Shown piece after piece: positions 12,301-22,986 of a stretch of 64,000 nt of DNA. Source of the stretch: Owenia fusiformis. Its lineage: Eukaryota > Annelida > Polychaeta > Sabellida > Oweniidae. The translations under genes and the position numbers were made by a program. Each line of letters begins with the position of its first letter. Within the stretch, counting starts at the first letter, position 1. The notes under the pieces are model-generated. The model was not told the DNA's origin and ran no database searches. It saw only the letters and a list, made by a program, of their open reading frames with translations. Location: NCBI GenBank assembly GCA_903813345.2, contig CAIIXF020000003.1, forward strand, positions 26,799,248 to 26,863,247. The letters run 5' to 3'.

Positions 12301-15300
12301 ATAATATGCCATATTCCCCTGTGTGTGCTTCATGTACATGTATTCATGTCAATAGAAATGAATGAAATATTTGTATGATATAACTTTCATAGCTTTTATT
12401 GATATATTGAATCATAACATACAAGTTCTTGGGTCATAACAAAAAGAAATAGCCTGTCTAAACTGTTTTCATTTTGTGAGTTACCTGAAAAATCGCTAAT
12501 TTAATCATTTCGAGTTTACAAGTCACAGATCTGTTAAATTAATTAGATTTTGACAAATTTTCAAAATGTTTATAAGTGACATTTTGGAATTTTCAATAAT
12601 GGTTTCAGTCATCACCTCATATGGTAAACTTTGTTCACAGAGTGTCAATGTACAATATGTTTCCTAAATCATTTTTAAATGAAACCAATTTGTCAAATCA
12701 GCATGTGTTATTTGATCTCTGACCTTAAGTAAAAATACTTCCTGGCCTTAAATTAAATGACAGAGCATATCTTTTCACCCCTGGATTTTTTATTCAATTT
12801 GGTGCAAATTCTCTGACTCAACTCCAAAGTTCAGACCAATTTGGTCAAAGTGTGCCAATATCTTTTGGTTTTTATTGATTTAACCTAGGGGTTTTCAGGT
12901 GGGTGCAAGCCTATTTTTAAAATCTCAAGTGGGTGCAGCATCAATGCTAGGGACCCCTGGATATATTTACAGAATATCAAATATAAAAGTATCACAGAAC
13001 CCAAAATTCTTTATCTTACCTCTGCATTAGTTCATCAAACAAATACAAAAAATGGCAAACCTTAATGTTGTTTTAAACGATAAACCATAGAATTGTAAAT
13101 ACAAATGTATTGTATCGTTAATATTGTATATTTTTAATTGAGTTTCTTTTTCATTTCAGGAATTATCTCAACTTTGTAACTGAAGAGCTTCAAAATCCTT
13201 ACAAGTAAGTTTCCATCGTGATGTCTTAATGTCTTCACTTGATTTGGGTCCACTGGTTAAGCCTTGTATTTTACATTTAAATTCAATTCATGTGTACATG
13301 TAAAGTTAAGAGTTTTTTTAATGAGGAAACTAAAGATTTCCTTGAATAAAAATTTGCGAAACTGATATATAGGATTAAAGAGTATATACTGTGGAGGCAC
13401 ATAACATTTAAACAGTGATAAAAATTATATACAGCTGTACTTGAATTATTTTTAAGTGTCCTTTTGGATTTCAAGGTGAAGTGTTTCATGTTGATAAAGT
13501 TATTAAGTCATGTACAATAAGTAAGCACAGAACATACAGTATACTCCTGATTCACTAGGACTTTAAGCAATAATTGTCAAAATACAGTAAATGATAAATC
13601 TTTGTCATATAGCACCTCATCAAAACTATCTTCTAGGAGGTTGTTTGGCTCTAAATCATTCCCTCGACACCAGGAACAAATAAAAATAAAATGCTGAAAA
13701 TAAAACAAAATAAGAGCAAGAGACTGCACTATTTCTTAAAATACATGTATATCGATGTTATGCATTTATTAGAGGTTCAAAATTGTAAGAATTGTACTTA
13801 TGACCTCACCATTGCTGAACAATCATAGTAAATTACAATTAAATGTGCCATATATGAAGTTCACTGGGTTTTTTTAAATGATAAGACATTACAATTGATT
13901 AATGTTTCATTTAAGGTTATTTATCAAATTAGAGACACTTGACATCATAGTTAATTGCATGCTGGGTTCAGATACACATATGAAAAAGTGAAAATATAAA
14001 TACACATGATTCTACCGAATTACATTCCTAACATAGATGTGACATGTTGGGCAGATCATTTTGGGCAGGTTTTTAAACCGCCAAACATTAACCTCATTTC
14101 TTTAACAAACACAGTTGAATATGTTTATATTTACAATTCAATTTTTCACAAATACCCCCTATAGAACATGTCTTGGGAGAGCTAAATCCTTATACAGTTC
14201 ATGACTCTGTCAGAGAGATCACTTATTCTGGAACAAAGCTCAACAGACGAGTTCCCCTTGTATTATCGTATGTACATTCAGTGGGTTATGTTTATTTAAA
14301 CTTTTTTGTCATTATTCAGTCATTTATAGGCTCACCTTATGCTAAGACACAAAAATTGAATCCCTTGATGTTTCTTTTTTGAGGGAATTCCCCTGGTACT
14401 TTTCCAATTTAAGTCTATTTAGTAAAATATTATTTTTGTAAATTTTATTAAGTTTTTATGAGAATCACTGTGAATTCAAAATCTCAAGGTCTTTCTTATA
14501 AGAGTTCATGTGTATCCTTCAGAGAGCAAAGTCTTGATTTTTAACCTGGCTGCCTCTCGTTTGAATCAAGCCTTAAATTCAACAAAATAAAAGTTTGGCT
14601 TTCTAATATGGTACCAAAGTTAATGCTTTCCCCCACAACCTGGAGTACATGTTTTGTTACAATGTCACGAGTCACCTTTACTTCTACCAATTTACCTAGT
14701 TGTAAGTTATGCAGTCTACAGTCTACTTGATCTTTGATATGCTATTCGTTAATCACAAGTTTTAAACTTTTTTTGACATAACCTCATTCAAAGATTGTTT
14801 AACATTACACAATGATCAAAGTAAAATCCAGAATTGTGAATCCTAAATTCAAATTTAATTCATCTCTATAACAGTGTCAATAAAATAGTTTCGTAATTTT
14901 AAACAGGTGTTTTCATATCCATATATGACATTGAACAAATATTTCACTCTATTGAGGTGAATACCTGTACATCTTTCACAAGTGATATTCCACGAAGCCC
15001 GAAGGGCAAGTGGAATATCACCTTGTGAAAGTGCTACAGGTATTCACCGAAAATAGAGTGAAATATTTGTTTTATTATATCACTGTCTAGCTAAACATCC
15101 CTAATATTATTAAGTCATAGGTTAACATTTGAAATACATTGAATCTACTCGGTTCGTCTGCCATTTTGACTTAATTGAATATCGCCAGATATCCCACGAC
15201 ATGTGACCCGGTTTTGACCAATCATACTGTCGCTAGCTAGATAGTGATATAATAATTCATGATATTAAGTTACTGTCAAACCAGTGTTTACTGAGCTGTT

Positions 15301-18300
15301 CGGAAATGACAGACTTTAACAGAAAAAGTTAACACAATCTTAGATTCGATTTTATTCAAGCAATTTTCATCTTTTGAGATTTTGATGCCTTTGATGACGG
15401 AATTAAAGTTATGTGGTATAATGAATTCACCTTTTTGTTCCTATAAGGAAATGCATTTAGAGCTAAATACTGCTAACCCACAGGATACATCTACATCTGT
15501 ACCTATCTGCCATCATAATGGGTAATAAAGTCCTTATCAAATGGACATCACATGAAGTTCATCAAGTTAATTTTACATAGATATGATGTGTTGTGAGATA
15601 TTAGCCTCTATCAAGCTGGTAAGGAAATGGATAGAATTAATTTTGGATTGCTGAATCAGAAATTGAACAACACTTCTGTGATATTTCTCATTGTGATGAA
15701 TCATGTTATACATTAATTCTCAGTTCAGATTCCATGATATTGTCAATAAGATTTGCTAATGCCTATTGTGTAATACACGGACATTACAGTCAATAGATAT
15801 ATGATTACTTCACACCTTGTGACATCTGTAACTTACCTATTAGTCTAGCTACAAGCTCCTGTGTCCCCCCCACCTCTGATTTGACACACACCTTCCTTGT
15901 AGCTAGACTACTTCATATCTCGAAAGCTTAAATCAGAGATGAAGTGTCCTAAATTCAGAAAATGTTGCTTGTGAAACTGAAAGATGGATATCAGAATGGA
16001 TTATCTCCATAATGTTATATCATACCCCATCCCTTGGCCATTCATTAATTTAATACATGAAGTTCAAATATGCTGCAGCAAAGCATACATTAAAGGTCCC
16101 ATACAAAGTTTGTAAAGAAGTTTTTGTCGTTAGTTTACTGTTTTTCATGGCTTTCAAAGTTATTATATAGATTTTCCCCCAAAATGTTTTTGAAAAAAAG
16201 TTGTCAGCTTTTTATTTCCTCAAATAAAACATTGACTTTGCATATTTTTAGAAATCTTCCAAGGGCAATCTGGATCTCAATGCCCCTAGTGACGGGAGTC
16301 TACGTGCTGGCCAATGTGGCATACTTTGCTGTCCTCACTCCTGAAGAGCTCTTAGAATCTAATGCAGTCGCTGTTGTGAGTATAGCTCTTGCCTTAAGAA
16401 AATAAAAATCTCACCTTAGGAAGCTACAATATTATTACTAAATGTATTTATTTTTCAGCATTTTAGAGTAAATAGTGAATATTAAATATATGGAGGGCTA
16501 TTTTGATTTCTTATGTTACAGACATTTGGTGGTCGGATGTTGGGCCCAATGGCATGGATAATGCCAGTTTTTGTAGCTGCATCAACATTCGGGGGCCTCA
16601 ATGGTGCCATCTTTACTTCAGCTAGGTAACTAACTTAGATGGTTTAGAAATAACGATTTTTAAATAATAGTTTAATGCTTAATAGTTTGACATAATATTC
16701 GCTGTTCTCTTAACTAGTTACATTTATGAAACATCATAATAACAAGATGGAGGAACTGTCAAAGTTCAAGTTTGGCAAAAAAAATTGTTTTTTTGATTTA
16801 AACCTACCTATACGTCAAGTTTCAGGAAATAACTTGATTCAAAGTTACAGAATAAGTCAAGAATAAGATTAAAGCTTTTTGTTTGGAATTTGGTTTTAAA
16901 AGAGGAGGCAATTTATATAAGTTTGTCCCTTGCTTTTGTTACATTGACAAAATTCTAGAATATTACCAATGTTAATTTGACATGGACTAACATCAATGTG
17001 ACAAAGGCGAGGGACCAAATGACCAAATATATGAATTGTGGCTTCAAAAACCAAATTCCCAACTCCATGTATATTCTGAAACTCTTTTTCTAAATTTGAG
17101 CCAAGTTATAATCTACAACTCGGTTTAAATTGAAAAAACAAAACATCTTACCAAACTTGAACACAGGCACTACCTCCATTTTGTTCCTTTGATGTTATAT
17201 TTCTGTTATTCATTTGTTGTTTGTACTTTGAAGTGAGCATGTTGTAATATTTTAAAGCATTATCGAAAGTTAATTCATTTTGGCATCTTTTGCAGGTTAT
17301 TTTTTGTAGGGGCAAGACAAGGTCATCTCCCAGAATCCTTAGCACTTATAAATGTCAAACATTATACTCCACTGCCCTCTTTAGTATTTGTGGTGAGTTA
17401 AAAGCAGACAACATTTTAATGTTGTTAACCAATCAATAACTGGAGAATATTCAGCTCTACCTTCATCCATTGCAATCTGGCTCTCATCCATGACCCACCC
17501 AATATAGTTTAGGTGCATAGATTGCAATAAGTATTGTTAGTTGCTTTAAAACAGTTCATCAGTGCTTGTTATGGAAATGCATGATCATTTTTGACAAAGG
17601 CTTCAAAAAAATTCAATTTGTCAAATTTAGATATCATATCACATAGTTCATGAGTTCATTTGAGTATGCGGCATTAGTTCATAATAATCTAATTGACTTG
17701 GTCTCTAAAAAGCTGTACATGCCTAATTCATTCTTATCATATTGCATGAGAAATTATTCGTATGAGGCCTACATTTTAAAATCAATGCATGGAATTCATT
17801 CTTGAATACTCCATTACTCTGGCTTGAGTTTGCAAATAAAAGAGTATGCTATGTAAAATTATGATTTGTTTTAATCCATTAACTTATCTCTGGCTGGATA
17901 GTATTCATTTGATAGGAGCCAATTAAAACATTAGAAAATCCAATGCCGCTGAATCATGCTATGTTATAAATAATATGCTTCATGCAAAATGCTCAAACAA
18001 TTCATGGCTGGTCACTCGTGTGACATCCTTCACATAATGCAAAAATAGTGCTGCAATATCCCTATTTACATATTCATTATTCAGTAACAAAGTATATTAG
18101 TTTAGTAGATACATGTAGTTTGCAGATACTAAAATCTGACATGGCAATTATGTAAATGGATGGAGGTCTGCCAGTATTCTCCAGTGAAAGGCCCTTTGTA
18201 TTGGCTTTCACTTTTTGAGTTGATTAACTTACTTTGTAATTAATTTTTTTTGATTAGAAGCCTTGAATATCTGCCTATTTTACCAATGCCTCTAAGTTGG

Positions 18301-21300
18301 ACATGTGATTGCTTTACGGTAAAATCTGTACATCTGAACGCCTCTCTATTCTGAACACCTCTCAATATTAAAACCTTTTCTTGGTCGATATTTCGTTATC
18401 TCCCATCCTTAAGAAATCATAAGATGGGAACACCTGCTAATCAGAACACTTGGTTTGTCCGTGTGGCGTTCACATAACATTGAAAATTTGCACGGGTTCA
18501 GATCTGGTGTTACGAGTGTAAAAGAATCACACTGCCATCTTTTAGTGTCCCAGAACCATGGTGCGACACAGGATTTTTCGCAATATGGAAAATAATACCA
18601 AAACTTGTTTTGAATGAAATTCTGACCAGATAGTCAGAAATCCTAATGTGACGCACCCTGCCTGGCACATTAGTCCTATCGGTTTTGCTAACATGTGTCA
18701 TTTCATTCATTTGTAGTTGTCCATTTCTATATTCATTGATAATGACTTAATATAGGTCTAGTTGAATGATTCTTCCATATGGTGTTAGGAAAGCCTACAG
18801 TACATAAATGAATGAAAAGATCCAAGTAAAACATCAAGACTATTTACTTGGTTTGGTCTGCCTTAAATCAGCATGTCTGTTCAAATGTAGAACTGTTTTG
18901 ATGACTGAGTTAGTGAAACAGAATTAATTACATACAAGTTTTACTGTAGTGATGTTGATTTGATGCATCATGTAGAAGAGTTGAATACTTTGAATGAAAT
19001 GACACTTTGTTGTTATGATAGATGTTTTATAAGCTTTGTTATGTCCCCACCACATAGTGTTGGGCCATATTGTCGTCCTAGGCGCGTCCGTCCGTCCGTC
19101 TGTCTGGTTGGTTGTCTGTCTGTCTGTCCGTCCGTACGTCCGGCAGTTTTCTCCAAAACCGCTACAGGTATCACCTTCTAATTTTCAGGAATAACTTATG
19201 AGTGCCTATAGATGTGGATGAAAAAAATTTAACTCGAAACCTACTTCCTGTCGGCCATTTTGAAGTCAAATGCTAAAATCCTTGTCTGCAAACTTTAAGA
19301 AAAACTGCTTCACAGTTGCTTTTAAAACTTTAACATCTTGTTCAGCTCACTTCATTCTAGATCTGATTAGGTTTTGGACCTGCTAGCTCAGTCATGTCAG
19401 CCATTTTGAATGTCTTAAGAAAAGTTAGCGCGCGATAATACTTTGTATCATATTGAATGGTGTTTTTGAGTTTTCATACTTTAACTATTTAGTAGCTTTA
19501 TAAATAATTTCAGATGTACTTTGCTGTAAAAGCCTACTTTATTGTTAACAGTAGTTATATGTGATAATTTTGTAAAAAGAAATCAGCAAAAACTCATATG
19601 GACTTTTTTATTGTCGGCCATTTTGGATTTTTCGGTCCTAAAATCTTGTCTGTGAAGTCTTGTCTGCGCGTTTTCAGGTGAACCGTTTGGTGGATCAATT
19701 TCAAATTTTCAGGAATGATTCTTAGTATAAAAATCTAGATCTCATTAGTTTTTTGGCATTCTGGGTAAATGTCAAGGCAGCCATTTTGGATTTTCCGTCC
19801 TAAAATCTTGTCTGTAAAGTCTTGTCTACTCGTTTTCAGGTGAACTGTTTGGTAGATCAATTTCAAATTTTCAGGAATGATTCTTAGTATGAAAATCTAG
19901 AACTGATTAGTTTTTTTGCATTCTGGGTAAATGTCAAGGCAGCCATTTTGGATTTTCTGTCTTAAAATCTTGCCTGTAAAGTCTTGTCTACGCGTTTTTA
20001 GGTGAACGGTTTGATAGATCAATTTCAAATTTTCAGGGATGATTCTTTGTATGAAAATCTACATCTGATTACTCTTTTTGCATTCTGCGTAAATGTTAAG
20101 GCAGCCATTTTGGATTTTCTGTCCTAAAATCTTGTCTGTAAAGTCTTGTCTACCCGTTTTCAGGTGAACCGTTTGGTAGATCAATTTCATATTTTCAGGG
20201 ATGATTCTTAGTATGAAAATCTACAAACAGATTAGTTTTTTGACATTCTTGGTAAATGTCAAGGCAGCCATTTTGGATTTTCCATCCTGAAGTCTTGTCT
20301 GTAAAGTCTTGTTTACATTTTTTCTGGTTAACTGTGTGACGGATCAATTTCAAATTTTCAGGGGTGGTTCTTAGTATGAAAATCTAGAATTGACTAAATT
20401 TTTGGCATTCTGGGTAAATTTTAAGGTGGCCACTTTGGATTTTCCGTCCTCAAATTGTGTTGGTAAAGTCTTGTCTACTCATCTTCAGGATAACCATTTC
20501 ACGGGATCACCACTTGGTGGGGACATTTTGTACACATTTGTGTTCTTGTTTATATTGTATTGTTTGTATTGCTTTCAGTGGTCTCCCCAGCATTAAAGCA
20601 AGTGGGCGCAGCACCCACCTGAGATTTTGAAAACAGGCCTGCACCCATCTGAAAATCCATTTGCACCCACTTGAAAATGAAGAAATCATGAAAAATAGGC
20701 ATATTTTGACCAATTTTGGTCTGAATTGTGAATATGAGAATTTTGCACCCACCCGAATAAAAATCCTGGGGAGATCACTGGCTTTGTTTTTATTGCTTTG
20801 TTTTACTGCTACTCTGTCTGTGATCCTATTATGTAAAAATATTTACTTGCATAATTATATAAAATTGTCTCAGCCAAGTTTTTATAATTCCTATATTCTT
20901 TCTATGTGCCTGCTTAATGGAGGAAAGCTGCGTTAATTAAATGAACTCCATAATGGGTTTATAATGCATTATGGGAGATTTTTAAAAAATAAATATGATT
21001 TTGCCATAAATGATGGGAATCAAGTCGCAATATCAGTACATGTATACATGTATATCCAGAAGTGGAACCTTTTTGTGATATGGGCTGTCCCTGAATTTCA
21101 ATAATACCTCACAGTTTTTTTAGAAAGCCTTAATACACCTCATGTCTCATGATCCCACCGTTCCCTTAATGCATTATAAGATGGTACCCTTCTTGGGATA
21201 CAGTATAAGACCTTACCCAACTTCTTGTGTTCCCTTTTGATGCATTCTGGAATGCAATTCTTTTTATTTATGTTGCATCCTGGGACAAAACATGTACCTC

Positions 21301-22986
21301 TGTTGTGGAATAATCATAACCATTGTTTTATTTAAGTAGTTTAGTACCTCTTTAAATTTTCTATATTTCTTAGACTGGTTTTTGTTGGGGCGCGTAATGG
21401 CCATTTCCCACATGCCCTCGCTCTGATAAACACCAAATTCTTCACTCCTGTGCCTGCCCTCTTTTTCGGGGTAAGTCAGCATAGGCATCAAGAATGATAT
21501 AGTTTGTTCTTAATTCTTAATGCCCATGACCGCACATATTGTAGCATGTATATTTGTTTTCATTTTATGTTGTATTTTTTGGTCTAAATGTTTAGTATAT
21601 TTCTTTTTCTCATTTTTTTATTACACAAAAATAAGCATGCATACTACTTTTCTGTCTAAGTATTGCTTAAAAATGGCTGGATACGTTTATATTCTGTTTT
21701 TTTTTAATTTGAACCAGAAGTTATAAGATATGCATGGATGCATTTATCGATCACAATGCTTACAATGCACAATGTGTTGCCATACTGATTTTGTTCATAT
21801 TGTTATATTATTAAAAGAAGTAAGAAAAAATCATGAAATGTTTTGTTTCAGTGTCTCATGTCACTAGTGATGTTGTGTACTAGTGACGTCTATGTCCTCA
21901 TTAACTACACAAGTTTTGTTGAATCAGCATTTATTGGGATCTCAATCGCTGGATTATTGTACCTCAGATGGAAACAACCAGACACATTTCGACCAATCAG
22001 AGTAAGGCATTTATTCATGTTTTTCAATGCATGTTCATGTGTGTTCAGTTATTTGTTGAACATTATGAATTCTGATCATTCAAAACGTTAATGCTTCTTA
22101 TATGGGTTAAACTTATCTGCCATTTATTTGAAATATTTAAAAATAAATAAATATCACCATGTAAGCCCAGCAAATAGTGCCAATCTATTTTTAAGAAGCT
22201 CATAGGTAAATGTGATAAATCTGAGACAAGTAATCAAACCTGGAAGAAAACCCATAGTCAAAAGTTATGCCAATCTAAACCAATGAGAATCCCGGAAATG
22301 CAATTTGTAAAATAGAAGTTTTTCCAAGCTTTATTTCAATGATCCAGTCAATTCATTGTATCATGAAATAAACAAAAGAAGTTACTCCTGTTTTTTTTCA
22401 GGTTAGTCTTGTGTGGCCAATTATATTCTCAGTGATCTGCGCGTTCCTGATCCTCTTCCCACTGTTCTACAGTCCCTTTGAGTGCCTCATGGGAATCATT
22501 ATGACGGCCACTGGTATCCCCGTCTACTGGCTTGGTGTCAGTTGGTCCAAAAAACCTAAATTGATTCGCTCATGGATTCGTAAGTATTTCTGTAGATTGT
22601 CAAGCTCTGTATTTATGCACCATTTAAAGGTTTGCATGAATGGTGCAATTTGTCTTAATCGTAAAGTTGATTTCCAAAAGAATCAGAAACTTAGTATTAA
22701 GACATGTGTGAGTGAACATTTTCTTGCTTTTTTAATGCATTTTTTTATCTCTTTGTGGAAAATAAGACCTCATTACTGATGATTTGTGTTATAAAATTGT
22801 GAACACCATTTACATGTTTCTTGAACTCTTTCTTAATCCAACAGTATGTGCTCTTTATTACTTTGATTGCAATAAGACAATCGATTGATTCAAGTATATT
22901 ATAAACTATCATTTTACTTTTCAGAACGTTTCACAATATCTGTTCAGAAGTTGCTTTACTGTGTATATCAAGAAAAAGAAGACTAG
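3320..22986 (+). CDS. SLC7A8-like: SLC7-family heteromeric amino-acid transporter light chain (LAT/y+LAT type)
   Basis: Membrane exchanger for amino acids that normally works disulfide-linked to a 4F2hc/SLC3 heavy chain. Exons: 3320-3827, 9951-10076, 10729-10828, 13160-13204, 16252-16375, 16522-16625, 17296-17392 (or 21374-21470), 21852-22001, 22402-22579 and 22925-22986. All introns are GT-AG. The total is 1494 nt, giving 497 aa plus stop, close to human LAT1/LAT2/y+LAT. The GSGIF substrate-loop motif is at residues 55-59. Cys154 in FPDCDPP sits where the heavy-chain disulfide cysteine lies. TM segments follow the 12-TM APC fold ([20 protein letters not shown] before the last TMs). Residues are a mosaic of LAT2 and y+LAT features ([12 protein letters not shown] is y+LAT-like), so substrate class is not assigned. 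Introns are heavily colonised by repeats. Exon 7 is duplicated. Family is certain; subfamily is not. Confidence 0.93.
3828..7264. other. SLC7 intron 1, first part
   Basis: Unique-looking AT-rich intron. I see no exon, RNA gene or clear repeat here. Short ORFs at 4460-4795 and elsewhere do not resemble known proteins. Confidence 0.5.
7265..7945 (+). repeat. 162-bp tandem array, about 4 copies, end of a TIR element
   Basis: The landmark GTAGATCAATTTCAA recurs at about 7271, 7433, 7595 and (diverged) 7756, a period of 161-162 bp. The array ends in GGTGGGGACAT, the right terminus of the complete element at 19041-20526, so this is a 5'-truncated relative. An ORF runs across two units only because a unit is divisible by three. 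Confidence 0.85.
8380..9660. repeat. Minisatellite, about 24 copies of a 46-47 bp unit
   Basis: The unit reads approximately GGGAGGGCATAAATATTCAT followed by CCCAGCCCATATAGAGACAAT. ATTCAT occurs 24 times at 45-50 bp spacing. Variants differ in GAGTG/GAGGG and CCCATAT/CCCACAT. The array is interrupted once, at 8881-9022, by a retrotransposed fragment. Open frames on both strands here are artefacts of the repeat. Confidence 0.95.
8881..9022 (-). mobile_element. Retrotransposed LINE/SINE 3' end with 12-bp target duplication
   Basis: 142 bp inserted in the minisatellite, flanked by TATAGAGACAAT at 8869-8880 and 9023-9034. It opens with a T-run, so the poly-A tail lies on the minus strand. Read on minus, the 3' end (AATAAATTTATGTATAAAAA) resembles the 3' end of the L1/Tx1-type LINE at 49.26 kb. 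Confidence 0.8.
9687..9848. mobile_element. MITE with GTCACCACC ends
   Basis: It runs from GTGTCACCACCACAAGT to AAGGTGGTGCCATTTTA. The interior (CATCTGTAACAATTTGCAAT) matches the copies at 58684-58803 and, inverted, 34440-34630 and 46967-50342. It sits just before exon 2 of the transporter. Confidence 0.65.
10077..12776. other. SLC7 intron 2 and most of intron 3
   Basis: Apart from exon 3 (10729-10828) I see no gene. Overlapping minus-strand ORFs at 11341-11734 look like chance frames in AT-rich DNA. Confidence 0.5.
12777..12962 (-). mobile_element. MITE, GTGGGTGCAGC family, inverted copy
   Basis: Diverged reverse copy of the elements at 20571-20788 and 50113-50312. Shared parts are the GCACCCAC blocks, a TTTGACCAAATTGG core and CCAGGGGT-type ends. 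Confidence 0.6.
13205..14930. other. SLC7 intron 4, first part
   Basis: No gene, RNA or clear repeat recognised. Confidence 0.5.
14931..15254. mobile_element. Hairpin MITE, copy 1
   Basis: A long hairpin (AACAAATATTTCACTCTATT against its complement at 15052-15071, apex GAAGCCCGAAGGGC) is followed by a segment with TIRs TATATCACTGTCTAGCTA and TAGCTAGATAGTGATATA. A second copy, longer by a ~100-bp internal segment, is at 60226-60648 in TIMM21 intron 4. Confidence 0.8.
15838..15913. repeat. Short inverted repeat
   Basis: TAGTCTAGCTACAAG and CTTGTAGCTAGACTA flank a C-rich 40-bp loop. It may be a tiny MITE or a structured intronic RNA. The rest of intron 4 to 16251 shows nothing. Confidence 0.5.
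16738..17187. mobile_element. 450-bp foldback element in intron 6
   Basis: Diverged arms of about 190-200 bp pair end to end. AACAAGATGGAGG pairs with CCTCCATTTTGTT, GTTCAAGTTTGG with ACCAAACTTGAAC, GGAATTTGGTTTT with AAAAACCAAATTCC, and GTCCCTTGC with the GCGAGGGAC block. In the pre-mRNA it would fold about 110 nt before exon 7a. Confidence 0.75.
17296..17392 (+). CDS. SLC7A8-like: Transporter exon 7a (alternative version)
   Basis: 97 nt bounded by TTTTGCAG and GTGAGT. It encodes residues 336-368, from [15 protein letters not shown] to TPLPSLVFV. In this fold that is the cytoplasmic end of TM8, the intracellular loop and the start of TM9. The phase matches exon 6 (ends AG, completed to AGG Arg) and exon 8. 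It lies about 108 bp downstream of a 450-bp inverted repeat. Confidence 0.9.
17393..19040. other. Intron between exons 7a and 7b, first part
   Basis: No exon or RNA gene recognised. No third version of exon 7 was found here by eye. Confidence 0.5.
19041..20526 (+). mobile_element. TIR element with internal 162-bp tandem repeats
   Basis: Ends are ATGTCCCCACCAC and GTGGGGACAT. The head is a GTCCGTCCGTCTGTCTG-type simple repeat at about 19085-19140. The interior has about five 161-163 bp units (GATCAATTTC landmarks near 19690, 19852, 20013, 20176, 20338). There is no transposase ORF, so it is non-autonomous. It lies between exons 7a and 7b. Confidence 0.75.
20571..20788 (+). mobile_element. MITE, GTGGGCGCAGC family
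   Basis: TIR-like ends CAGTGGTCTCCCCAG and CTGGGGAGATCACTGG. A close second copy lies at 50113-50312 and an older inverted one at 12777-12962. Confidence 0.75.
21374..21470 (+). CDS. SLC7A8-like: Transporter exon 7b (second version of the same segment)
   Basis: 97 nt bounded by TATTTCTTAG and GTAAGT, 3981 bp after exon 7a. It encodes [15 protein letters not shown] to TPVPALFFG, the same 32-residue segment with conservative and non-conservative changes (Q to N, L to F, E to H, VKHY to TKFF). Length and phase are identical to exon 7a. Using both, or neither, would shift the frame, so the two should be spliced as alternatives. No stop or broken splice site argues against function. Confidence 0.88.

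Noticed and set aside
21264-21491. 75-codon minus-strand ORF over exon 7b
   Set aside because: Shadow of the plus-strand exon 7b, which has splice sites and family homology.
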